Shown here: piece by piece, positions 1 through 6,644 of the stretch
How positions within the stretch are numbered: the first letter of the stretch is position 1
Layout: each line of letters opens with the position of its first letter
Assembly: GCA_964479435.1 (NCBI GenBank)
Contig: CAYZME010000059.1
Location: 1-12,342 of the forward strand
Source of the DNA: JAAYKS01 sp964479435
GTDB lineage: Bacteria > Bacillota > Clostridia > Saccharofermentanales > UBA5734
Length of the DNA stretch: 12,342 bases
Reading direction: 5' to 3'
Notes under the pieces: generated by a model
Told to the model about the DNA's origin: nothing
Databases searched by the model: none
What the model saw: the letters and a program-made list of their open reading frames with translations, nothing else
Position numbers and translations under genes: made by a program

Positions 1-126
1 CCACAACGCGGTCTGCCGCGGCTCCTTTGTGCCGGTGGTACTGCAACCGGCAATCAAAACCAATGCCAGGATCCCCAATAGCAGCCCCCCCGCGACTCGC
101 CTGACCTCTCGCGCGCTCATCTTCAT
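1..126 (-). CDS. Lipoprotein, N-terminal part only (gene runs off the left edge)
   Basis: Only the first 42 codons are in the window. The peptide starts MKMSAREVRRVAGG, continues with a hydrophobic stretch (about residues 13-26), and has a lipobox L-I-A-G-C with the acylated cysteine at residue 28. A Thr/Gly/Lys-rich segment follows, as is usual after the cysteine of a surface lipoprotein. This layout predicts Sec export, lipidation by Lgt and cleavage by LspA before Cys28. The ATG at 126 is preceded on the minus strand by a purine-rich AGGGGGAAG site. A second in-frame ATG at 120 is possible but sits less well with that site. The mature domain is not in the window, so no function can be given. 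The gene is divergent from murE, with 90 nt between the two starts. Confidence 0.75.
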   Translation of the reverse strand, partial: MKMSAREVRRVAGGLLLGILALVLIAGCSTTGTKEPRQTALW

Positions 127-182
127 GGCTTCCCCCTTTACTCCCGCATCGTCTGGCGCCCGGCACGCCCGCGCCCATTCTG

Positions 183-198
183 ATCTATTATAATAGAT
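183..198. promoter_or_regulatory. 16-bp perfect AT-rich palindrome between divergent genes (operator or -10 region)
   Basis: ATCTATTATAATAGAT is a perfect inverted repeat centred at 190/191. It is the only AT-rich patch in the GC-rich 90 nt between the lipoprotein and murE. It contains a consensus -10 hexamer, TATAAT, on each strand (189-194 plus; 187-192 minus). No convincing -35 hexamer lies 16-18 nt upstream in either direction. It could be a divergent -10 pair, a repressor operator, or both. The proximity to both starts favours a control role, but this is inference. Confidence 0.45.
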
Positions 199-216
199 GG
201 CGACACAGGAGGGCGA

Positions 217-1716
217 ATGACCATGCAAATTCGTGAATTGCTGGGGGCCGACTGGCCCCGGGACACGGACATCGACCTGAACATCACGGCGCTGACGACC
301 GACTCGCGTACCGCCGGTCCCGGAACCGCCTTTTTTTGCCTCCCGGGCGCGACGGTGGATGGCCATGACTTTGCGCCTCAGGCCGCCGGCCGGGGCGCTT
401 CGTGCATCATCCACAGCCGGGCGCTGCCGGTTCTGCCCACACCGGTCGTGACCATCCGCGTCGACGACACCCTGGCCGCGCTCAACCGGGCGGCGAGTGT
501 ATTCTATGGAGACCCGTCCGGCCGGCTGACCGTCTATGGCGTCACCGGTACCAACGGCAAGACCACCGTGGCGACGTTGCTGTCCGCTTTGCGATCGGCC
601 GCATCCCCCACCGGGTACATCGGCACGATCGCCAACCGGTATAACGAGGCGCTGCCCAACCAGCCGCATACCACCCCCGAACCCATCTCCCTGCAACGGA
701 TGCTGCGCGCGATGGTCGACGACGGCCTGACCAGCGTGGCCATGGAAGTCTCGAGCCAGGGATTGGCACAAGGGCGTGTGGACGCCGTGTCATTCGATGT
801 CGCGATCATGACCAACTTCACACACGAACACCTGGATTATCACGGCACGATGGCAGCGTACCTGGCCGCCAAGCGCCGCTTGTTTCAGCTGCTCGCGCCT
901 ACCGCCCTCGCGATTCTCAACCGCGACGACCCATCTTGGCAAACACTTTCCGCGTCGACGCGCGCCCGCGTCGTCACATATGGCATTGAGCAGCCGGCCG
1001 ATTATCGCGCGCGCGATCTCGATCTCACGCCGACCGGCACGCGCTTTTGCCTGGAGCACGGCGGGCGCAACCATCCGGTGGTGACAGACCTGGTCGGCCA
1101 ATTCAATGTCGCCAACCTGTTGGCGGTGATCGCCGCGCTCCATCAAACGGGCGTCTCTTTGCCCATATTATTGCCTCTGCTCGCCAAAACTCCGCAGGTC
1201 GAAGGCCGCGTCGAGCGCATTGATCAGGGTCAGCCTTTTCTGGTGATTGTCGATTACGCGCATACGCCGGACGGTTTTGAAAAGATTTTCGCTTACGCGC
1301 AAGCCATCCGCCGCGACGGTGAAGTGATCGTGGTTTTCGGATCCGCGGGCCGGCGCGATGTGCAAAAACGCCCCATGCTGGGTGAGATTGCCGATCGCGC
1401 CGCCGATTGGATCCTCCTGACCGAGGAAGACTGCCGCGATGAGGACCCGGCGGCCATCGCCGACGAGATCCGGGTGGGCATCCGGCATGCCCGCACGCAA
1501 TTTATCCGCGATCGCGCGCAGGCCATCCACCACGCAATCACACACGCGCGGACAAATGACATCGTCTTGATCCTCGCCAAAGGCAACGAAAAATTCCTCG
1601 ACCGCGCGCACGGCAGCGACCCGTATGCCGGGGACGCGGATGTCGCGCGCGCCGTGCTGACCGCGATGGGTTATCAGGCTTTGGCCGGCGATGGATCGGG
1701 AAAAAACTCGACATAG
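217..1716 (+). CDS. murE: MurE-type UDP-MurNAc-tripeptide ligase (third amino acid uncertain)
   Basis: A cytoplasmic Mur ligase of 499 aa, the usual MurE length. It should add the third amino acid to UDP-MurNAc-L-Ala-D-Glu using ATP. Visible landmarks are an N-terminal UDP-binding domain (about 1-100), the ATP P-loop GVTGTNGKTT (108-117), MEVSSQGL (176-183), TNFTHEHLDYHGTM (199-212), the lysine expected to be carbamylated in YLAAKRRLF (K219), FNVANLLA (296-303), DYAHTPDG (346-353) and GSAGRRDVQKRP (375-386). Several differ from textbook MurE. The substrate motif expected as DNPR in diaminopimelate enzymes reads EDCR (404-407), MEVSSHAL has Gln for His, and the late AGKGHE-type loop reads AKGNEKF. 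The added amino acid therefore cannot be named, and a paralogous Mur ligase role is possible. AGGAGG at 207-212 serves ATG 217, or ATG 223 (starting MQIRELL), which has more usual spacing. No other mur gene is adjacent. The 3' end overlaps the convergent gene by 43 bp. Confidence 0.88.
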   Translation: MTMQIRELLGADWPRDTDIDLNITALTTDSRTAGPGTAFFCLPGATVDGHDFAPQAAGRGASCIIHSRALPVLPTPVVTIRVDDTLAALNRAASVFYGDPSGRLTVYGVTGTNGKTTVATLLSALRSAASPTGYIGTIANRYNEALPNQPHTTPEPISLQRMLRAMVDDGLTSVAMEVSSQGLAQGRVDAVSFDVAIMTNFTHEHLDYHGTMAAYLAAKRRLFQLLAPTALAILNRDDPSWQTLSASTRARVVTYGIEQPADYRARDLDLTPTGTRFCLEHGGRNHPVVTDLVGQFNVANLLAVIAALHQTGVSLPILLPLLAKTPQVEGRVERIDQGQPFLVIVDYAHTPDGFEKIFAYAQAIRRDGEVIVVFGSAGRRDVQKRPMLGEIADRAADWILLTEEDCRDEDPAAIADEIRVGIRHARTQFIRDRAQAIHHAITHARTNDIVLILAKGNEKFLDRAHGSDPYAGDADVARAVLTAMGYQALAGDGSGKNST

Positions 1717-2660
1717 GTGACAAAGCCATCGTTGAAAACGACATCCAGCGCGGGAAACGGTGCCACCGCGCGATACGCGGTGCGGCCGATGCCACCCCCC
1801 TGCCAGCGCAGTTCCATCCCCGTGCGATATTCCTCCAGAATGAACGTGAGGATCCCCGGGTCATACCGCTCAGCCAGCGCGGCTTGCAGCGTGGCCGCCA
1901 ACAGATCATCCAGCCCGTCCGCACAAAATTTGCCATCGGCATACGCGCGGTCGCGGCCGCTGAGCGTAAACAGGCTGTTCAACCCGATCGCCAGCGGCGC
2001 GTGCCCCCAGGTTTCACCGTCCCGGTCGATTGCCAGACGGAAGTACCCATCCAGATTGTCCGCGCGCGCCTTTGTGTCCGACAGCACCAGCATCAACGTG
2101 GGATTGGCGGCATCTACTTCGTAGACGCCCAAATAAAAGCGATCATCCCGCATCGCCGCCTGGATCGCGTCGACACGCGCCAGAAACTGCCGGCACGCCA
2201 CCGCGTATCGCGGCTGCGCCCCGCCGGCATCGCCCCCGGAGGCAGTGGCCGCTGCGGCGGTCGCTGCTGCGGGGGACCAGGTGGTCTCTCCTGTGGTATG
2301 GCCGCCCGGCTGCCCCGGGCGGTCGCTGGCGCCCGGATCCCGGACACTGGCGCCCGGATCGCGGTCACTGGCGCCCGGATCCCGGGCGCCGACGCTTTCA
2401 TCCAGTTCTGGCGCTGGAACGATCGCGCCGGTCGTGCCCGCGGGCGCGCGTTCAGCAGGGCTGTCCGCGCGGTCCTCCGCCCGGTCACCCGTCGGCCCCG
2501 GTAGATACGATTCAGAATCGCTGCCCGGTACATACGTGTCGGGCCCGTTGCCCGACACGTACACCACATACACGACGGCAAGCAAAGTGATCGCCAGAAC
2601 CGCCAGAGCGGCGATGCGGACGGCGCGGGGGTTGCGGCTGAGCGGATTGTTTTTCTTCAT
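1674..2660 (-). CDS. Membrane-anchored protein with a low-complexity linker, function unknown
   Basis: Not a family I recognise. The ATG at 2660 (MKKNNPLSRN) follows a good GGGAGGTGA site and gives 328 aa; the frame is open further upstream but has no support there. The layout is a short basic cytoplasmic tail (1-15), one hydrophobic segment (about 16-36), a Pro/Gly/Ala/Asp-rich linker (about 37-150), then a folded-looking domain (about 151-328) with two cysteines (C156, C246) that could pair outside the cell. The uncleaved N-terminal helix suggests a type II orientation with the C-terminal domain exported. The linker holds three tandem 7-residue units (RDPGASD type, about 93-113), a loose TYVPG/SYLPG pair and an alanine-rich run. 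The gene is separated from upstream purL by a terminator and 140 nt, so it probably has its own promoter, though I see no clear one. Its last 43 bp are antisense to the murE end. Confidence 0.7.
   Translation of the reverse strand: MKKNNPLSRNPRAVRIAALAVLAITLLAVVYVVYVSGNGPDTYVPGSDSESYLPGPTGDRAEDRADSPAERAPAGTTGAIVPAPELDESVGARDPGASDRDPGASVRDPGASDRPGQPGGHTTGETTWSPAAATAAAATASGGDAGGAQPRYAVACRQFLARVDAIQAAMRDDRFYLGVYEVDAANPTLMLVLSDTKARADNLDGYFRLAIDRDGETWGHAPLAIGLNSLFTLSGRDRAYADGKFCADGLDDLLAATLQAALAERYDPGILTFILEEYRTGMELRWQGGGIGRTAYRAVAPFPALDVVFNDGFVTYVEFFPDPSPAKA
2321..2383. repeat. Three tandem 21-bp units in the linker of the membrane-anchored protein
   Basis: Units 2321-2341, 2342-2362 and 2363-2383 share the core CTGGCGCCCGGATC and differ at a few positions. 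Read on the minus strand they encode three 7-residue units of the form RDPGAS(D/V). The period is a multiple of three, so changes in copy number would lengthen or shorten the linker without a frameshift. Confidence 0.85.
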
Positions 2661-2743
2661 ATTCTCACCTCCCCGCCATCTTGCTCCTTTCCGCGCGCCG
2701 GCCGTGGTCGCGGTGTGCGACAAAGAGCGACCGGGAGGAGACG

Positions 2744-2776
2744 AAAAATCCCCGTGGCCGGGATGCCACGGGGATT
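2744..2776 (-). terminator. Rho-independent terminator after purL
   Basis: A perfect 11-bp stem (AATCCCCGTGG at 2747-2757 pairing with CCACGGGGATT at 2766-2776) closes an 8-nt loop. On the minus strand the stem is followed by a run of five T (TTTTTCG). It starts 25 nt past the purL stop. On the plus strand the stem is not followed by T, so it acts for purL only. It separates purL from the membrane-anchored gene downstream. Confidence 0.85.
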
Positions 2777-2800
2777 GATAGCAACGGCTGCGGGCGCGGT

Positions 2801-5800
2801 TCAACCGAGGAAGTAACGCAATCCCGCCTCAAAGATGCGCTGGTCTTTCGCGCCGGGAATGTTGCGCGCCAAATGCGCCCCGACGCGTTCACTGTGCGCC
2901 ATTTTGCCCAGAATACGCCCGTCCGGACTGCAAATGCCCTCGATCGCCGCCAGCGAGCCGTTGGGATTGTCGGGGTAGGCGTGGGCCGGCTGCCCCTGTG
3001 CGTCCACGTACTGGGTGGCGATTTGCCCATTTGCCGCCAATTGCCGCAAATGGTCGGCGTTGGCGACAAAGCGCCCCTCCCCATGCGACACGACGACCCC
3101 GTGGCACGCGCCCGGTTCTGTCAGCGACAGCCAGGGCGACAGGTTGGAGGTCACACGCGTTTGCGCGTATCGCGAGACATGCCGCCCGATGCGGTTGAAC
3201 GTCAAGGTCGGTGAGGTATCGTCCGTCGGCGCGATATGCCCGTATGGCAACAGACCGAGTTTGACCAGCGCCTGGAAACCATTGCAAATCCCCAGCGCCA
3301 GGCCGTCCCGCACATACAGCAGGCGTTCGATCTCCGCGGCCAGCCGCGGGTCACGCAAGGCCGCGGCGATGAATTTACCCGATCCGTCCGGCTCGTCGCC
3401 GGCACTGAACCCGCCGGGCAAGATGAACATCTGCGCGCGGGCCAGACCGTCGCACAACGCGGTCATGGATTCGGCCAACCCTTGCGGGTCGAGGTTGCGG
3501 ATCACGAGGATCTCGGCCTTTCCTCCGGCTTTTTCCACCGCGTAAGCGGTGTCATATTCGCTGTTGCTGCCGGGAAACACCGGGATCAACGCCAACGGCT
3601 TGGTTTTCAGCAGCGCGGCGGCGCGCCGGATCCGCGGCCCGCCCGTCCACAGGGCGCCCGCGTCCGGCGTGACCGGCTCGGCGGGTGGCGCCTCGTCGGG
3701 GAATACCTCCGCCAGCGGTTGGCGCCAGGCGGCATACGCGTCAGCCAGCGGCAAAGAGCCGCCAGGGGACACCAGGGACGCCGAGTCGGTACTGGAACCC
3801 ACGAGCCGGGCGCCCGCGTCGGTCAGCGCGCGCGCCGTTTGCCCGTCTTGCGGCTCCACCGCCACCAGCAGAGCGGCCCGGTCGTCGGCGAACAGGTCGT
3901 CGTCCGACCAGGTATCCGCGAAACAAAAGCCGAGATGATTGCCAAAACACATGCGCGCGACCGCGACCGCCACGCCGCCGGAGCGCACAGTCGCGCACGC
4001 GGCGATCCGCCCCTGGCGGGCCAGCGCGTGCACGGCCCGCAAACCGTTCGTAAAGGCGGCCGGCTCGGGCAAGCCCAGCGCGGTGCGGGGCGCGCGCAAC
4101 AAATAAACCGCGCGGCCGGGGGCCGGCAGGGTCGCCGGGACGACCCGGTCGGCGGTGGCAAAGCCCACCGCGAACGAAATCAGGGTCGGCGGCACATGCA
4201 GATCGTTGAACGTACCGGACATGCTGTCTTTGCCGCCGATCGAAGCCAACCCCAGGTCATGCTGCGCCTGATACGCGCCGAGCAGCGCGGCTAGCGGCTT
4301 GCCCCAAGAATGGGCGTCGCCCAGGCGCTCGAAATATTCCTGGAAAGACAAATATACATCGGTGGGATCGCCGCCCATCGCGGTGATTCGCGCCACCGAC
4401 TCCGCGACCGCGTAATAGGCGCCATGGTACGGACTGCGTTCGGACAGATAAGGGTCAAAGCCGTGCGCCATCAACGTGCAGTCTTCGGTTTCGCCGCCCA
4501 ATACAGGGATTTTGGCGGCCATTCCCTCCTCGGGCGTCGCCTGATGGATGCCGCCAAACGGCATCAGCACCGTGCCGGCGCCGATCGTGGCGTCAAAGCG
4601 GCCGGACAACCCCTGGCGTGAACCGTTGGTCAACGTCGACAGCTCAGCGCCAAGACGGGTGGCAAAGGGGCGGTCATCCGCCGTGGCCGCCTGCGGCCAG
4701 ATCCCGTCGGCGGCCGGCGCCTGTACACGGGCCGCCGCGTGTTGGGGCGCACCGTTGGTGTCGATAAAGGCGCGCGGCAGATTGACGATCTCCCGGCCGT
4801 GCCAGCGCATGATCATCCGCGGCTGCGCGGTCACCCGCGCCACCACGACGGCTTCGAGATTTTCCGCGTCGGCGGCGGCGGTAAAGCGGGCCAGATCCGC
4901 GGGATCCAGCACCACCGCCATCCGCTCCTGTGATTCGGAGATGGCCAGCTCGGTCCCGTCTAGCCCTTCATATTTGCGCGGTACCGCGTCCAGGTCGATG
5001 TCCAGCCCGTCGGCCAGCTCGCCGATGGCGACCGAAACCCCGCCGGCGCCAAAATCATTGCAGCGCCGGATCAGGCGGGATACGTGCGGATCGCGGAACA
5101 AACGCTGCATTTTGCGCTCGGTCACCGGGTTGCCCTTTTGCACTTCGGAACCGCACGTGAACAGCGAGGATTCGTCATGCTGCTTGGATGAACCGGTGGC
5201 GCCGCCACAGCCGTCGCGCCCCGTGCGCCCGCCCAGCAACACGACCACATCTCCCGGGCGCGGCCGCTCGCGCACCACATTTGCCGCCGGTGCCGCCGCG
5301 ATCACCGCGCCGACTTCCATCCGCTTGGCGACATAGCCGGGGTGATACAGCTCCTCGACCTGGCCGGTGGCCAGACCGATCTCATTGCCATACGCGCTGA
5401 AACCGGCGGCGGCCGTCGTCGTGATCTTGCGCTGCCACAGCTTGCCGGGGATCGTCTCGGTGACCGGCACGGTCGGATCTCCGCCCCCGGTCACCCGCAT
5501 GGATTGATATACATACGCGCGCCCCGACAGGGGGTCGCGTATGGCGCCGCCCAAACAGGTGGCCGCGCCGCCAAATGGCTCGATTTCGGTCGGATGGTTG
5601 TGGGTCTCATTTTTGAAAAGAATGTAATAGTCTTGCTCCTGCCCGTCTACGCGGACCCGCGTGCGCACACTGCAGGCGTTGACCTCTTCCGACAAATCCA
5701 GCCGCGGCAAGCGGCCCGCCGCGTTCATTTCCCAAACCACCAGTGTCGCCAAATCCATCAAACAAACCAACCATATTTTCACCCATTCACCATACAACCA

Positions 5801-6595
5801 CTCACACACCACCAAATAACAATCGTAAACCCCGCGCATGTGTTCCGCCATCGACGCGTCGCCGGCAAATTGCACATCCTCCAGCCGGGTCAGAAAAGTC
5901 GTGTGCCGGCAATGGTCCGACCAATACGTATCCAACACACGGATTTCGGTCAACGTAGGGTCGCGGCCCTCCTTTTGGAACGCCGGTTGGCAAAACCGCA
6001 GGTCCTCCAACGTCATGGCCAGCCCCAACTCACGCAGGAGCGCGCCCAGAGCCGTGTCGTCCATGTCACGGAAACCGTCCAGGGTCGGGATCGCGGCCGG
6101 CGCCTCCATCACTTGCTCCAGGGTCGCGGGTTTATCCAACGCGGCTTCCCGCGATTCCACGGGATTGATCAGATAATCCCGGATCCGCGCGCGCCGCGCG
6201 GCATCCAGATCCCCCCGCAGGCAGTAAACCCGGGCCGTCAGGCAGAGCGGACGCTTGCCGTCGGCCAGAATCTGTACGCATTGCGCGGCCGAGTCGGCGC
6301 GCTGGTCGTACTGGCCCGGCAGCGCTTCCACCGCGAAAACAAACGCGCCTTCCGGCCAGGCGACCGTTTCATCATAGATCTCATCGACCGGCGGATCGGC
6401 AAAGATGGTCGCGCGCGCGGCGGCATAGGTCTCGTCACTTAATCCCGCCAGGTCATAGCGGTTGTATATGCGCAGGCCCGCCAGCTCACGGATGCCGAGG
6501 TTGTCGCGCAAATCACGCAGCAAAGCCTGTGCCTCGCCGTCGAAGCCGGGCCGTTTGACGACATAAATCCGGCGAACTTGCTCCATCTGGTCCAT
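2801..6595 (-). CDS. purL: Phosphoribosylformylglycinamidine synthase, single-chain clostridial type
   Basis: Fourth step of purine synthesis: FGAR + Gln + ATP to FGAM. All parts are in one chain of 1264 aa: N-terminal region (about 1-170), linker with the YWSDHCRH motif (224-231), first synthetase half with KNETHNHPTEIEPFGGAATCLGG (328-350), GGRTGRDGCGGATGSS (455-470) and NDFGAGG (513-519), second half with GGETEDCTLMAHG (700-712) and ASIGGKDSMSG (784-794), then a class I glutaminase (about 1000-1264) with nucleophile C1104 in GICNGFQ and likely partners H1234 and E1236. The start (MDQMEQVRRIYVVKRPGF) follows GGGAGGT with 7-nt spacing; the frame upstream of it overlaps htpG and is not coding. 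Residues 259-288 are abnormal, with four Trp, runs of Val and two Cys where the family has Arg, Ala, Thr and Pro (see the 5734-5821 tract). The frame remains open and the catalytic motifs are intact, but activity is uncertain. It lies 49 nt downstream of htpG, with no other pur gene in view. Confidence 0.95.
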   Translation of the reverse strand: MDQMEQVRRIYVVKRPGFDGEAQALLRDLRDNLGIRELAGLRIYNRYDLAGLSDETYAAARATIFADPPVDEIYDETVAWPEGAFVFAVEALPGQYDQRADSAAQCVQILADGKRPLCLTARVYCLRGDLDAARRARIRDYLINPVESREAALDKPATLEQVMEAPAAIPTLDGFRDMDDTALGALLRELGLAMTLEDLRFCQPAFQKEGRDPTLTEIRVLDTYWSDHCRHTTFLTRLEDVQFAGDASMAEHMRGVYDCYLVVCEWLYGEWVKIWLVCLMDLATLVVWEMNAAGRLPRLDLSEEVNACSVRTRVRVDGQEQDYYILFKNETHNHPTEIEPFGGAATCLGGAIRDPLSGRAYVYQSMRVTGGGDPTVPVTETIPGKLWQRKITTTAAAGFSAYGNEIGLATGQVEELYHPGYVAKRMEVGAVIAAAPAANVVRERPRPGDVVVLLGGRTGRDGCGGATGSSKQHDESSLFTCGSEVQKGNPVTERKMQRLFRDPHVSRLIRRCNDFGAGGVSVAIGELADGLDIDLDAVPRKYEGLDGTELAISESQERMAVVLDPADLARFTAAADAENLEAVVVARVTAQPRMIMRWHGREIVNLPRAFIDTNGAPQHAAARVQAPAADGIWPQAATADDRPFATRLGAELSTLTNGSRQGLSGRFDATIGAGTVLMPFGGIHQATPEEGMAAKIPVLGGETEDCTLMAHGFDPYLSERSPYHGAYYAVAESVARITAMGGDPTDVYLSFQEYFERLGDAHSWGKPLAALLGAYQAQHDLGLASIGGKDSMSGTFNDLHVPPTLISFAVGFATADRVVPATLPAPGRAVYLLRAPRTALGLPEPAAFTNGLRAVHALARQGRIAACATVRSGGVAVAVARMCFGNHLGFCFADTWSDDDLFADDRAALLVAVEPQDGQTARALTDAGARLVGSSTDSASLVSPGGSLPLADAYAAWRQPLAEVFPDEAPPAEPVTPDAGALWTGGPRIRRAAALLKTKPLALIPVFPGSNSEYDTAYAVEKAGGKAEILVIRNLDPQGLAESMTALCDGLARAQMFILPGGFSAGDEPDGSGKFIAAALRDPRLAAEIERLLYVRDGLALGICNGFQALVKLGLLPYGHIAPTDDTSPTLTFNRIGRHVSRYAQTRVTSNLSPWLSLTEPGACHGVVVSHGEGRFVANADHLRQLAANGQIATQYVDAQGQPAHAYPDNPNGSLAAIEGICSPDGRILGKMAHSERVGAHLARNIPGAKDQRIFEAGLRYFLG
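5734..5821 (-). other. Cytosine-depleted, C-to-T converted patch within purL
   Basis: On the purL coding strand, nearly every cytosine expected in codons 259-288 is T. The plus strand has no G from 5749 to 5824, and in 5724-5824 only G5743, G5745 and G5748. Inferred changes, all C to T: R259C, A262V, A263V, R264C, R266W, R271W, A272V, T274I, R275W, P276L, A286V, R288W, plus Leu CTG to TTG at 261, 267, 279 and 282 and probable silent changes at Y268, G269 and C278. The inferred parental residues are my reading of the family pattern (YLxARxxLYGxRxxTRPVCLMDLAT) and of the gene's own codon habits, not an alignment. Flanking codons are normal and GC-rich on both sides. Confidence 0.8.
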
Positions 6596-6644
6596 GTTTA
6601 CGACCTCCCGGTTGGATCCAGTCGGGATCCGATTGGTGTATTTG

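Noticed and set aside
2706..2732. GGTCGC/GCGACC inverted repeat upstream of the membrane-anchored gene
   Set aside because: A 6-bp stem with a 15-nt loop is weak in GC-rich DNA, and nothing ties it to a known regulator.
3236..4294. Plus-strand open frame of 352 codons opposite the purL 3' half
   Set aside because: Arg/Gly/Gln-rich composition typical of antisense frames in GC-rich genes, with no motif and no ribosome binding site.
5734..5821. Variable region of a diversity-generating retroelement
   Set aside because: Those systems change template adenines to any base, need a nearby reverse transcriptase and template repeat, and usually act on ligand-binding domains. Here the pattern is C to T only, and no reverse transcriptase or repeat copy is present.
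5749..5824. Small insertion of foreign low-GC DNA in purL
   Set aside because: The residues stay in register with the family (YL, LYG, VCLMDLAT), the length is normal, and only cytosines are missing while coding-strand G remains abundant. An AT-rich insertion would lose both.
5342..6442. Long plus-strand open frame (366 codons) opposite purL, crossing the C-depleted tract
   Set aside because: It lies antisense to an unmistakable PurL, lacks a good ribosome binding site and recognisable motifs, and is a by-product of GC-rich codon structure. The tract makes sense only in the purL frame.
6614..6631. GGATCC pair between htpG and purL as a terminator
   Set aside because: Each hexamer is itself palindromic, the stem is only 6 bp, and no T run follows on the minus strand.
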